A stretch of DNA of 64,000 nt from RHKX01 sp046330415 (lineage in GTDB: Bacteria; Actinomycetota; Thermoleophilia; Solirubrobacterales; 70-9), in the NCBI GenBank assembly GCA_046330415.1, contig JAXLSW010000008.1, positions 229,104 to 293,103 on the forward strand. Reading direction: 5' to 3'. Made by a program: the position numbers and the translations under genes. Shown in pieces: positions 53,070 through 61,185 of this stretch. The notes beneath the pieces were generated by a model, which had not been told where the DNA came from, did not search any database, and was given only the letters and a program-made list of their open reading frames with translations. Positions within the stretch are counted from its first letter, which is position 1, and every line of letters starts with the position of its first letter.

Positions 53070-53495
53070 TCAGGCCGCGCGGAAGACGTCCTCATAGTCG
53101 GCGAAGTCGAACGCCGCGATCGCCTCCTGCGCGCCCGGCGCGTCGGGGTTCGCGTTCGCCTCGAGCGCCGCGAACATCCGCTCGAAGAACTCCCGCGTGC
53201 GCAGCGCCGGGCGGGTCTCCCAGCGCACCGTCCCCGGCTCGGTCGCATGCCCGCCGAAGACGTGCGGAGTCCCCGCGGGGATCACGAGCACGTCGCCCTC
53301 GCGGAGCGTCCGCGGCTCGCCGTCGATCACGGTCTCGACGGCTCCGGAGAGCACCGTGAACGTCTCCTCCTGGTCGGGGTGGAAGTGCGCGGGAGCGGGC
53401 GCTCCACCCGGCTTGTAGGTGCTCTCCATGACGAGCAGCTCCTCGCCGTCGGTGACGAACTCGATCGTCTGGCCGGTGAAGGGGTTGGTCAGCAT
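53070..53495 (-). CDS. Cupin-domain protein
   Basis: A 141-aa single cupin: HFHPDQEETFTVLSGAVE (about 37-54, His/Glu metal ligands) and VLVIPAGTPHVFGGHATEPG (about 69-88). The N-terminus NPFTGQTIEFVTDGEELLVM is typical of small bacterial cupins of unknown substrate. The ATG at 53495 lies 7 nt after TACCGT, predicting a leaderless transcript. It is divergent from the HAD phosphatase. Confidence 0.87.
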   Translation of the reverse strand: MLTNPFTGQTIEFVTDGEELLVMESTYKPGGAPAPAHFHPDQEETFTVLSGAVETVIDGEPRTLREGDVLVIPAGTPHVFGGHATEPGTVRWETRPALRTREFFERMFAALEANANPDAPGAQEAIAAFDFADYEDVFRAA

Positions 53496-53502
53496 GCGGC
53501 GG

Positions 53503-53512
53503 ACGGTAGCGT
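53503..53512. promoter_or_regulatory. Overlapping divergent -10 boxes
   Basis: The same bases contain TACCGT on the minus strand (53508-53503) for the cupin and TAGCGT on the plus strand (53507-53512) for the phosphatase, so the two promoters probably exclude each other. Confidence 0.45.
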
Positions 53513-53532
53513 CCCCGGCAAGGAATCTGACC

Positions 53533-54345
53533 TTGGCCCTCCGCTGCCTCTACACCGACCTCGACGGGACCCTGCTCGGCTTCCAGGGCTCCCTCTTCCG
53601 CGACGCCGACGGGAACTTCTCCCGCATGCAGGCGCTGACGCTCGAGGCCTGCCACCGGGCCGGGGTCGAGGTCGTGATCATGTCCGGCCGCCGCGAGGCG
53701 CAGGTCCGGCCCGACGCCCGGCTCTTCGCCCAGCGCTCCTACATCTACGAGGCGGGCTGCGCGATGGTGATCGACGACGAGCGCACCTACCTGACCGGCT
53801 CCTGGGTCCCCGACGAGGACGGCACGCCGGCGGAGCGGATCATCGCCGCGGGCCTCCCCGACCTGCTCTTCGAGCGCTTCGGGCCGAAGCTCGAGTACCA
53901 CGCGCCGTGGCACACCGACCGCGAGCTCTCACTGCTGTTCCGCGGGGACGTCGACGTCGACGAGGTCAACGCGCTGATCGAGGCCGAGGGTCACGAGGAC
54001 CTGCGCTTCCTCGACAACGGGGCGATCAACCGGCACATGGAGGGGGTCGATGTCGCCCACGCCTACCACCTGGTCCCCGGCGGGGCGAGCAAGGCGAAGG
54101 CGGTCGGAGCCCACATGCGTGCACGCGGCTACCGGCCCGAGGAGTGCATCGCCGCCGGGGACTCGATGGAGGACCTCGACACCGCCGAGTTCGTGGGCCG
54201 CTTCTACTGCGTGGCCAACGGTCCCGAGAAGGACCCGGCGCTGCGGGAGGCCTTGGCGAGCTTCGACAACGTCACGGTCACCGAGGGGCGGATGGGTGAC
54301 GGCGTGTACGAGGCCGTCGTCGGGCACCTCGCCGGGGCGAGCTGA
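53533..54345 (+). CDS. HAD-superfamily (Cof/IIB) phosphatase, possible glucosyl-3-phosphoglycerate phosphatase
   Basis: A 270-aa protein. Motif I YTDLDGTL (about 7-14) has the nucleophile Asp, motif II is VIMSGRR, the motif III Lys is in GGASKAKAV, and motif IV is GDSMEDLDTAEF. The large cap between motifs II and III is of the IIB type shared by sucrose- and mannosyl-3-phosphoglycerate phosphatases. Its neighbour gpgS makes glucosyl-3-phosphoglycerate, so this could be the matching phosphatase; that is inference from context. TTG 53533 is preceded by AAGGA at 53519-53523. A lipoprotein gene follows after 4 bp. Confidence 0.85.
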   Translation: MALRCLYTDLDGTLLGFQGSLFRDADGNFSRMQALTLEACHRAGVEVVIMSGRREAQVRPDARLFAQRSYIYEAGCAMVIDDERTYLTGSWVPDEDGTPAERIIAAGLPDLLFERFGPKLEYHAPWHTDRELSLLFRGDVDVDEVNALIEAEGHEDLRFLDNGAINRHMEGVDVAHAYHLVPGGASKAKAVGAHMRARGYRPEECIAAGDSMEDLDTAEFVGRFYCVANGPEKDPALREALASFDNVTVTEGRMGDGVYEAVVGHLAGAS

Positions 54346-54349
54346 GCCG

Positions 54350-54793
54350 ATGCGCCGAGGCCTTGCCGTCGTCGGGATGCTCGCCTGCCTCGGGATCGCG
54401 CTCACCGCGTGCGGCGAGGACTCCGATCCCACGACCGAGGTCGATGCCTCCACCCCGGCGGCCGAGCGGCTCGCGCAGAAGGTCAAGGACGAGCTGCACG
54501 TCTACGAGGAGGGCTTCGACCTCGAGTCGATGCCGGCTGAGCAGGCCGACCAGCTCGCTCCGATCGTCGACAACCTGCCGCAGGCGGCGGGAGGCGTCCA
54601 CATGCTCCGCGTCGACGGCAGCGTCGTCGTCGCGGAGACTGACTTCCCCGCCGACGAGCAGGGCGCTCAGACCGGGAGGCTGATCTGCGGCGCGATCGTC
54701 CGCGCTGGCGGCGACGATGCCGGCAGCGAGGTTCTCGGCGAAGATGGCGAGGTGCTCGCCGACTGCGAGGCCAAGGATGCCGACTACCCCTGA
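54350..54793 (+). CDS. Small lipoprotein, hypothetical
   Basis: A 147-aa protein. Signal peptide with lipobox LTAC, lipidated Cys21, then an acidic soluble domain (AQKVKDELHVYEEGFDLESM, VDNLPQAAGGVHMLRVDGSV) with one later Cys pair (LICGAI, LADCEA). No family is recognised. It begins 4 bp after the phosphatase stop and overlaps the next gene by 17 bp, so it sits in an operon. An extracytoplasmic binding role is a guess. Confidence 0.82.
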   Translation: MRRGLAVVGMLACLGIALTACGEDSDPTTEVDASTPAAERLAQKVKDELHVYEEGFDLESMPAEQADQLAPIVDNLPQAAGGVHMLRVDGSVVVAETDFPADEQGAQTGRLICGAIVRAGGDDAGSEVLGEDGEVLADCEAKDADYP

Positions 54794-55877
54794 GCCCAGC
54801 CCCACACCCCCGCCCCTCAACCTGCTCGAGCTCGAGGCGCTCGCCGCGGGCCGGCTGGAGCCCAGCGCCTACGACTACTACCGCTCGGGCGCGGGGGACG
54901 AGCTGACGCTGGCGCGCAACCGCGCAGCGTTCGCCGACCACGAGCTCCTCCCTCGCGTTCTCGTCGACGTCTCGGAGGTTGACCTCAGCACCAGCGCGCT
55001 CGCGACCGGGATGGAGCACCCGATCGTCGTCGCGCCGACCGCCTTCCACCGCCTCGCCGATCCCGAGGGAGAGGTCGCGACGGCGCGGGGAGCGGCGGCG
55101 GCGAGCGCGGTCATGTGCCTGTCCTCGCTCTCGAACACCTCGATGGAGGGGGTCGCCGCGGCCCCGGGATGCGACGGGGCTTCGCGCTGGTTCCAGCTCT
55201 ACGTCTTCCGCGACCGCGGGGTCACTCGCGACCTCGTCGAGCGCGCCGAGGCGAACGGCTACGGCGCGATCGTCCTCACCGTCGACGCGCCGATCCTCGG
55301 CCGCCGCGAGCGCGACGTGCGCAACGAGTTCGCCCTCCCACCCCACCTCGGGATCGCCTGCGTTCCGGAGGGAGCCGTCGACGCGCCGGAGGGCGAGTCC
55401 GGACTCGCCGCCTACTTCGCGACGATGCTCGACGCCTCCCTCGATTGGGACGACCTCGAGTGGCTCGTCTCGCTGACCAGCCTGCCCGTCGCAGTCAAGG
55501 GGGTCCACCGCGCCGACGACGCCGAGCGCGCGCTCGCGGCAGGCGCCGCCGGGGTGATCGTCTCCAACCACGGCGGCCGCCAACTCGACACGACGCCGGC
55601 GACGATCGACATGCTCCCGGCGATCGCCGATGCCGTCGGCGACGGTGGCGACGTGCTTCTCGACGGCGGCGTCCGCCGCGGCATCGACGTCGTCAAGGCA
55701 TTGGCCCTGGGAGCGAGCGCGGTGCAGATCGGACGGCCGGTCTTGTGGGCGCTGGCCTCGGGTGGCGCGAGCGGGGTCGAGGACGCGATCCGCATGCTCG
55801 AGGCGGAGACGCGCGAGGCGATGACGCTCTGTGGAGCGCGCAGCGTCGCCGAGCTCGGCCCGGACCTGCTCGCCTAG
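54777..55877 (+). CDS. FMN-dependent alpha-hydroxy acid oxidase/dehydrogenase
   Basis: A 366-aa TIM barrel. The N-terminal YDYYRSGAGDELTLARNRAA, FMN-binding PTAFHRLADPEGEVATARGA, VAVKGV with the conserved Lys, the active-site His/Arg signature SNHGGRQLD, and the phosphate-binding DGGVRRGIDVVKALALGASA are all present. The family includes glycolate and lactate oxidases and mandelate dehydrogenase. The ATG at 54777 has CCAAGG just upstream and overlaps the lipoprotein gene. The substrate is not determined; a glycerate- or lactate-like hydroxy acid would fit beside GpgS, but that is speculation. Confidence 0.92.
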   Translation: MPTTPEPSPTPPPLNLLELEALAAGRLEPSAYDYYRSGAGDELTLARNRAAFADHELLPRVLVDVSEVDLSTSALATGMEHPIVVAPTAFHRLADPEGEVATARGAAAASAVMCLSSLSNTSMEGVAAAPGCDGASRWFQLYVFRDRGVTRDLVERAEANGYGAIVLTVDAPILGRRERDVRNEFALPPHLGIACVPEGAVDAPEGESGLAAYFATMLDASLDWDDLEWLVSLTSLPVAVKGVHRADDAERALAAGAAGVIVSNHGGRQLDTTPATIDMLPAIADAVGDGGDVLLDGGVRRGIDVVKALALGASAVQIGRPVLWALASGGASGVEDAIRMLEAETREAMTLCGARSVAELGPDLLA

Positions 55878-55948
55878 CCGTCGCGAGAAAGTCATTGCCG
55901 GAAGCGGGCTCCGGGCGTAGGATCGGCCCAACCGACCGAGGAGGTCCC

Positions 55949-56236
55949 ATGCACGCACGAGTCGTCCGATTCAACGACGTGGATCCGGAGCGCGTCGCGG
56001 AAGTTGTGGCGCGGATCGAGGAGTCGGATGGTCCCCCGCCGGGGGTCGACGCTGAGAGCATCGAGATGCTCTACGACGAATCCCAGCGAACCGCTGTCGT
56101 CGTCGTCCGCTTCGAGGACGTCGAGCGGATGGAGGCCGGCAACGAGGTGCTCTCCTCGATGGACGCCGGCGAGACGCCCGGATCCCGGGCTTCCGTCGAC
56201 CTCTGCGAGATCAGGGTCCGGCGCTCGATGAGCTGA
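55949..56236 (+). CDS. Small dimeric alpha/beta-barrel (ABM-like) protein, hypothetical
   Basis: A 95-aa protein: MHARVVRFNDVDPERVAEVV, then VDAESIEMLYDESQRTAVVV and FEDVERMEAGNEVLSSMD give the beta-alpha-beta-beta-alpha-beta order of ferredoxin-like monooxygenase/heme-degrading domains. The ATG is supported by GAGGAGG at 55938-55944, and TAGGAT at 55918-55923 is a likely -10, giving a leader of about 20 nt. The function is unknown. Confidence 0.8.
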   Translation: MHARVVRFNDVDPERVAEVVARIEESDGPPPGVDAESIEMLYDESQRTAVVVVRFEDVERMEAGNEVLSSMDAGETPGSRASVDLCEIRVRRSMS

Positions 56237-56296
56237 GCGCCCGGAGGCGCGAGCCTCTCGACAGCGATCTGCCTCGATGCCGACCCTGCTCCTGGC

Positions 56297-56302
56297 TAGG
56301 CT
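56297..56302 (+). promoter_or_regulatory. Candidate -10 box, leaderless promoter of cydAB
   Basis: TAGGCT followed by 8 nt and GTG 56311. No Shine-Dalgarno is at a useful distance. Confidence 0.5.
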
Positions 56303-56310
56303 CCACCGAG

Positions 56311-57693
56311 GTGAACCTCACGGCGCCGTTGGTTCTGGCGGACAACCTGCTCGCAGCGCGCCAGCTCATGGCGTTCACGCTTGGGTTCCACATCATCCTG
56401 GCGTGCGTGGGAGTGGCGCTGCCGGCGATGATGCTGATCGCCGAGTACAAGGGCCGCAGGCATGGCGACGAGGTCGCGCTCTCCCTGGCCGAGCGCTGGT
56501 CGAAGGCGGCGGCGGTCCTCTTCGCCGTCGGCGCCGTCACCGGCACCGTCCTCTCCTTCGAGATGGGCCTGCTGTGGCCGCACTTCATGGAGCGTTACGG
56601 CGACGTCTTCGGGACCGGCTTCGCGATCGAGGGGATCTTCTTCTTCACGGAGGCGATCTTCATCGCCATCTACATCTACGGCTGGAGGCGCATCGAGGGC
56701 TGGAAGCACTTCTGGACCGGGGTGCCGATTGTGATCGCCGGGATCGGCGGCGCCTTCAGCGTCGTCGCCGTCAACTCGTGGATGAACCAGCCGCAGGGCT
56801 TCGAGCTCGACTCGCGAGGGAACGTCGTCGACGTCGAACCGCTGAACGCCCTCTTCAACCCCGCCACCGTCTACGAGTTCCCGCACATGCTGCTCGCCGC
56901 CTACATGGTGGTCGGTTTCGGGCTCGCCTCCATCTACGCGATCGGGATGCTCCGCCATCCGCGACGGCGCACCGACCGCCGCCACCGGCTCGGGCTGCTG
57001 ATTCCGCTCACGGTCGCGGCGATCGTCACCCCCGTCCAGCTCTACGTCGGCGACATCGCCGCCCGTGGCGTCGCCGACCACCAGCCCGCCAAGTTCGCGG
57101 CGATGGAGTGCGTGTACGAGACGGGGCCGGACCAGACCGAGTGGCTCGGGGGGATCTGCACCGACGACGAGGTCCGCTACGGGATCGGGATCCCCGGCCT
57201 CGACTCCTTCCTCGTCGGCTTCAGTACCGACACCGTCGTCACCGGCCTCGACCAGATCCCCGACGACGAGGAGCCGCCCGCGCACACGCTCCTGCACCTC
57301 GCCTTCGACACGATGGTCGGGATCGGCACGGCGCTGCTCGGGCTCGCCGCCTGGTTCGCCTTCGTCTGGTGGCGGCGGCGAGACATCCCCGAGACGAGGT
57401 GGTTCCTGCGGGCCGTCGGGATCAGCGGAGTGGCGTCCGTGGTCGCGCTCGAGGCGGGCTGGATCGTCACCGAGGTCGGTCGGCAGCCGTGGATCGTCTA
57501 CGAGAACATGCGCGTCTCCGAGGCGGTGACGAGCGCGGGAGGTCTGTGGTTCGTCTTCGCCGGCGCGATCGTCCTCTACTGCTCGATCGGTTTCATCGCC
57601 TACCTGGCGCTGAAGCGGGTCGCGCGGGGAGCCGGGGGCGGCGGGGAGCTTCCCTACTCGCCACCGGACCCTGAGGGGGATGCAGCGGCATGA
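56311..57693 (+). CDS. cydA: Cytochrome bd-type ubiquinol/menaquinol oxidase subunit I
   Basis: A 460-aa protein with nine hydrophobic segments. Key residues: H27 (LGFHIIL), E107 and E114 (GFAIEGIFFFTEAIF), H192 (EFPHMLLA), K261 and E266 of the quinol site (QPAKFAAME), and the GRQPW motif. The Q-loop is short, placing it with the CIO/short-loop group. It reduces O2 to water at high affinity without proton pumping. The stop overlaps the cydB ATG (ATGA). Confidence 0.96.
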   Translation: MNLTAPLVLADNLLAARQLMAFTLGFHIILACVGVALPAMMLIAEYKGRRHGDEVALSLAERWSKAAAVLFAVGAVTGTVLSFEMGLLWPHFMERYGDVFGTGFAIEGIFFFTEAIFIAIYIYGWRRIEGWKHFWTGVPIVIAGIGGAFSVVAVNSWMNQPQGFELDSRGNVVDVEPLNALFNPATVYEFPHMLLAAYMVVGFGLASIYAIGMLRHPRRRTDRRHRLGLLIPLTVAAIVTPVQLYVGDIAARGVADHQPAKFAAMECVYETGPDQTEWLGGICTDDEVRYGIGIPGLDSFLVGFSTDTVVTGLDQIPDDEEPPAHTLLHLAFDTMVGIGTALLGLAAWFAFVWWRRRDIPETRWFLRAVGISGVASVVALEAGWIVTEVGRQPWIVYENMRVSEAVTSAGGLWFVFAGAIVLYCSIGFIAYLALKRVARGAGGGGELPYSPPDPEGDAAA

Positions 57694-58685
57694 GCAAGGC
57701 CGACGTCGTCTTCGTGATCCTCTGCCTGGGGGTGACGCTGTATGCGACTTTCGGCGGTGCCGATTTCGGGGCGGGCGTCTGGCAGCTCCTCGGGCTGAGC
57801 ACCCCGGCTGAGCAGCGCGAGCGGATCGACACCCGCATCGCCCATTCCCTCGGGCCCGTCTGGGAGGCCAACCACGTGTGGCTGATCTTCGCCCTCGTGG
57901 TGCTCTGGACCGGCTTCCCGCACGCGTTCGCGCCGATCATGGAGACGCTCTACGTGCCGCTGGCGCTCGCGGCGGTCGGCATCGTCCTGCGCGGTTCCGG
58001 GTTCGCCTTCGGCCACGTCTTCGACGGCGGCGCCGGGCGGGTCTCCGGCGCGGTCTTCGCGGCTGCCTCACTGATCACGCCCTTCTTCATGGGCTGTGTG
58101 GTCGGGGCGATCGCCGCCGGTGACGTCGAGGCGGGAGGTTCCGGCGACGCGCTCGGCTGGGTCGGCCCGCTGCCGCTGCTCGTCGGCGCGCTGTTCGTCG
58201 CCTCCTGCGCCTACATCGCCGCGGTCTTCCTGCTCGACGACTGCCGCCGCGCCGGCGACGAGGAGCTCTCCGCCTACTTCAAGCGCCGCTCGATCGCGGC
58301 GGCGATCGTGGCCGGAGCCGTCGCGGCTGGAGGGCTTCTCGTCCTGCACGCCGACGGCCGCTACACGTTCGACCACCTGACCAGCGAGGGCCTTCCGTTC
58401 GTGATCGCCTCCGCCATCCTCGGCGCGGTCACGCTGCTGGGGCTCCTGCGCGGCTGGAGCCGGTCGCTACGCCCGCTGGCGATCGGCACCTTCGTGATGG
58501 TGATCGCCGGATACGCCGTCGCCCAGTACCCCTACATGCTGCCGACGACGCTGACGGTCGACGACGCCGCGGGGGTCGATGCGACGCTGAGCGCGGTGAT
58601 GATCGTCTTCGTCGTCGCGCTGGCGATCGTCGGTCCCTCGCTGGCGCTGCTGTACCGGCTGGCGCAGAAACAGGCGCTGGAGTAG
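57690..58685 (+). CDS. cydB: Cytochrome bd-type oxidase subunit II
   Basis: A 331-aa protein with eight to nine hydrophobic helices. Family motifs include FGGADFGAGVWQLL (about 21-34), GPVWEANHVWLIF (about 55-67) and SGFAFGHVF. It is translationally coupled to cydA. No cydX or cydCD genes follow; the next gene is convergent. Confidence 0.96.
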   Translation: MSKADVVFVILCLGVTLYATFGGADFGAGVWQLLGLSTPAEQRERIDTRIAHSLGPVWEANHVWLIFALVVLWTGFPHAFAPIMETLYVPLALAAVGIVLRGSGFAFGHVFDGGAGRVSGAVFAAASLITPFFMGCVVGAIAAGDVEAGGSGDALGWVGPLPLLVGALFVASCAYIAAVFLLDDCRRAGDEELSAYFKRRSIAAAIVAGAVAAGGLLVLHADGRYTFDHLTSEGLPFVIASAILGAVTLLGLLRGWSRSLRPLAIGTFVMVIAGYAVAQYPYMLPTTLTVDDAAGVDATLSAVMIVFVVALAIVGPSLALLYRLAQKQALE

Positions 58686-58719
58686 AGAGCGGGCGGATCG
58701 CCTCGGCGGCGTCCGCGCC

Positions 58720-59511
58720 TCAATCCCGCCGCGGGGCGGCGCTCGGGCCGCGCATTCTCCGCAGCAGCTTGTCGGTGAGCCGCGGCGCGATCCCGTTCAG
58801 GCCGAGCATCCGCACCGCCGCCGGGACGAACACCTCAGCCTGATCGTCGCGTACCGCCACCAGGATCGCGTCGGCGACCTCTGCGGGGTCAACCGCCTCG
58901 TCCTCGCGCCGCCAGTCCGGGAGTCGGTCGGGCTCGTGGGTGTGCAAATCGGTGGCGACCTCGCCCGGGAAGACCGTGGTGACGCTCACGCCGGTCCCGG
59001 AGAGCTCGTGGCGCAACGCGCTCGCGAACTCCGCGCCCGCCGCCTTGGTGCCGCCATAGACCGCCGCCGAGGGGAAGGCCCGCAGCCCGGCCCCCGAGGA
59101 GAGGACCACGACGTGGCCGCTGCCGGCGGCGAGCATCGGGTCGAGCCCGGCTTTGACGGTCAGGATCGTCCCGAGGACGTTCACCGCAACCATCCGTTCG
59201 GCCCGCTCGACCGGCATGTCGGCGAACGGTCCGTAGTCGGCGACGCCGGCGTTGGCGATCAGCAGGTCGATGCCACCGGCCACGGTCGTGAACTCTGCGA
59301 CCGCGCGCTCGATCTCGGCGCGCACGGAGACGTCGGCCGGGAGCAGCAGCGGGTCGCCATGCAGCTGGGCGGCGAGCGCCTCCAGTCCCGACTGCTCGCG
59401 TGCGATCAGGCCCAGCTTCGCGCCCCGCCGATCGAGCTCGAGCGCCAGCGCGCGCCCGATGCCCCGTGATGCGCCGGTGATCAGCGCTCGCGTTTGGTCG
59501 CCCACGTCCAC
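58720..59511 (-). CDS. Classical short-chain dehydrogenase/reductase
   Basis: A 263-aa protein. TGASRGIG (about 12-19) binds cofactor, IANAGVAD (about 84-91) is the NNAG motif, catalytic Ser is in VVVLSSGAGL, and YGGTK (about 151-155) supplies Tyr and Lys; FPGEVATDLH follows. The C-terminal IAPRLTDKLLRRMRG resembles SDRs acting on lipids or acyl chains. GTG 59511 is taken; GTG 59505 is also possible. It is divergent from the DtxR-family gene. Confidence 0.9.
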   Translation of the reverse strand: MDVGDQTRALITGASRGIGRALALELDRRGAKLGLIAREQSGLEALAAQLHGDPLLLPADVSVRAEIERAVAEFTTVAGGIDLLIANAGVADYGPFADMPVERAERMVAVNVLGTILTVKAGLDPMLAAGSGHVVVLSSGAGLRAFPSAAVYGGTKAAGAEFASALRHELSGTGVSVTTVFPGEVATDLHTHEPDRLPDWRREDEAVDPAEVADAILVAVRDDQAEVFVPAAVRMLGLNGIAPRLTDKLLRRMRGPSAAPRRD

Positions 59512-59518
59512 CGCCGGA

Positions 59519-59524
59519 TAATCT
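59519..59524 (+). promoter_or_regulatory. Candidate -10 box, leaderless promoter of the DtxR-family gene
   Basis: TAATCT followed by 6 nt and ATG 59531. Confidence 0.5.
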
Positions 59525-59530
59525 CAGAGC

Positions 59531-60241
59531 ATGAGCAGCGCACACGCAACCGTGGCGGAGGAGGAGTACCTCCAGATCATCTACTGGCTGCAGGAGGCGG
59601 AGCTCCCGATGACCGGGGCGAACGTCGCCCGCGCCATGCAGCTCTCCCCGCCGACGGTCCACGAGATGGTCCGGCGACTGGTCGACGACGGCTACATCGC
59701 CCGCAACGAGGACAAGTCGCTGCGCTTCACGGACAGCGGCCTCGAGCACGCCGAGGCGATCGTCAAGCGCCACCGGCTGATCGAGCGCTTCCTCACCGAC
59801 GTCCTCGGGGTTCCCTGGGACGAGGTCCACGAGGAGGCCGAGCGGCTCGAGCACGCGATGTCGCCGGTGCTCGAGGAGCGCATGCTCGCGGCGATCGGCG
59901 ACGCCAACACCTGCCCCCACGGGCACGTCTTCCGCGGCGAGCGCATCAAGGGCTCGCTGCTGGCCGACTGCGAGGTCGGCGCGAAGGTGAAGATCCTCCG
60001 CTTCGAGAACGAGGCCGAAGAGCTTCTGCACTACCTGCGCGAACACGGGCTCGACCCGGGCCTCGAGGGAGAGATCACCGACTCCGACGACGAGGGCATC
60101 GGGATCAGGTTCCCCGACGGCGAGCATCGCGTCTCGCGCTCGGTCGCCGAGACGGTCTCGGTGATCGCTGATCCGGCGCCGCCGCCGCGGGCGCATCTGC
60201 CGGAGCAGATACACCTCTCCACCGACAAGTTCGGCCGCTGA
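59531..60241 (+). CDS. DtxR/MntR-family metal-dependent repressor
   Basis: A 236-aa protein. N-terminal winged helix (EEEYLQIIYWLQEAELPMTG, ANVARAMQLSPPTVHEMVRR), a metal-binding dimerisation domain (HRLIERFLTDVLGVPWDEVH and the CPHG motif) and a C-terminal FeoA/SH3-like domain (LLADCEVGAKVKILRFENEA). These are Fe2+- or Mn2+-responsive repressors of uptake genes. The ATG follows a leaderless box. The target genes are not in the window. Confidence 0.93.
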   Translation: MSSAHATVAEEEYLQIIYWLQEAELPMTGANVARAMQLSPPTVHEMVRRLVDDGYIARNEDKSLRFTDSGLEHAEAIVKRHRLIERFLTDVLGVPWDEVHEEAERLEHAMSPVLEERMLAAIGDANTCPHGHVFRGERIKGSLLADCEVGAKVKILRFENEAEELLHYLREHGLDPGLEGEITDSDDEGIGIRFPDGEHRVSRSVAETVSVIADPAPPPRAHLPEQIHLSTDKFGR

Positions 60242-60245
60242 CGGG

Positions 60246-60436
60246 CCAGGGGCGACGGGGGCGGCGTCCTCGTCGGCTTGCGGCCCGGGGGCCGCGGCGC
60301 CTCCTGCGTCCTTGCCCCCGCCGCCCCTGGCCTCGTCAGGACGTCTTCTGATCCTTCGGCGTCCTTGCCACCGCCGCCCTCAGCCTCGTCAGGGGGCGTC
60401 TTCTGATCCTTGGCGTCCTTGCCCCCGCCGCCCCGG
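60246..60436 (-). repeat. Structured intergenic element (family 3), third copy plus related 53-54-bp tandem repeats
   Basis: The reverse complement of 60264-60316 carries GGCAAGGACGCAGGAGGCG, an inner stem GCGGCCC/GGGCCGC and AAGCCGACGAGGACGC, as at 32070. Its outer arms CCAGGGGCGACGGGGG (60246-60261) and CCCCCGCCGCCCCTGG (60315-60330) differ from those of copies 1-2 yet are complementary at 15 of 16. Overlapping it are two tandem copies (60306-60358, 60359-60412) and a partial third (60413-60434) that keep AAGGACGC and GACGAGG with a different middle. No gene is seen in 60242-60465. Confidence 0.72.
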
Positions 60437-60465
60437 CGAGTCCCTGCCCGGCGCGCTGATCCCCG

Positions 60466-60726
60466 CTACGCGGCGGGGATCTCGGTCGTGGGAGGTTCCT
60501 GCGGCTGCGCGAGGCGGAGCTCGCCGGTGGCGGGCTCGCCGGCGATCTGGCGGAGGCGGAGGTAGAGGCGCTCATCGCGCGCCCGGCTGGCCGGGGTCGC
60601 GCGGCGGGAGGAGGCCTGGTGATCGCGGACCGCGGCGGCCAGCGCGTAGAAGCGCCGCTCCATGTTGCGGCGGTTCATGCGGTCGCGCTGGTCCTCCGGA
60701 AGGCCCTCGAAGAAGCTGATCGGCAT
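60466..60726 (-). CDS. Small hypothetical protein downstream of a palindromic operator
   Basis: An 86-aa protein beginning MPISFFEGLPEDQRDRMNRR, with strongly basic helical middle (RFYALAAAVRDHQASSRRAT) and a Pro/Glu tail. No signal peptide, Cys or known domain is seen. ATG 60726 is chosen because GAGGAG lies 8 nt upstream; the frame extends 17 codons further. The upstream DNA is unusually AT-rich and contains palindromes, so expression is probably regulated. The family is not recognised. Confidence 0.6.
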   Translation of the reverse strand: MPISFFEGLPEDQRDRMNRRNMERRFYALAAAVRDHQASSRRATPASRARDERLYLRLRQIAGEPATGELRLAQPQEPPTTEIPAA

Positions 60727-60789
60727 CTGGTCTGTCTCCTCGTTCAACACGGCGGGCAATGCCTCCCCATCGGCCACCTTTGTTTACTA

Positions 60790-60832
60790 ACTTGCTCGAC
60801 AATAGCAACTCTTTCTTAGCACTTGCTAAGAA
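60790..60832 (-). promoter_or_regulatory. AT-rich palindromic operator region
   Basis: TTCTTAGCA-CT-TGCTAAGAA (60813-60832) has perfect 9-bp arms, and TTGCT-7-AGCAA (60792-60808) is a second inverted repeat; ACTTGCT occurs in both, 31 bp apart. The TTAGCA/TGCTAA arms recall the outer part of the HrcA CIRCE site but lack its 9-bp spacer. It lies upstream of the 86-aa gene. Confidence 0.55.
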
Positions 60833-60841
60833 AATGCAAAC

Positions 60842-61185
60842 GGGGCGTTATTTCCCAGATACGGGTCCCGAGCCCGGCGGGAGTCGGCTGGCGAGGCTCC
60901 TGCGCTGCGGATCGAGTCCGCATACCGGACCGGATACGTAGCGCAGGTGCGCTGCGAGGGCGCCTGGCGGTTCGGACGGTTCGGCAGCCGCGACCAACTC
61001 GCAATCGCAGGTCCCACAGACGTGCGATTGCGAATCGGTGCGGGATGCGGGGCCATCGCCCCGCGTCTCACGACCGGCAGCGAAGGGAGGTGGGGAGCTC
61101 ACCGCGAGGGCCAGGCCTCACCGGGATCTCCCATGCTCCCCTCGCTGCCCATCGCCCTGGCGTGAGCCGTGGCGGATGGGTCTTA
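60842..61185. other. Noncoding stretch with several inverted repeats
   Basis: TCGCAATCGCA (60999-61009) and TGCGATTGCGA (61023-61033) are perfect 11-bp arms around 13 nt. CTGCGCT (60900-60906) pairs with AGCGCAG (60940-60946) around an inner TGCGGA/TCCGCA hairpin. No coding signature is seen. An RNA gene is possible, but I see no hallmark of RNase P RNA, tmRNA or 6S RNA. Confidence 0.45.
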
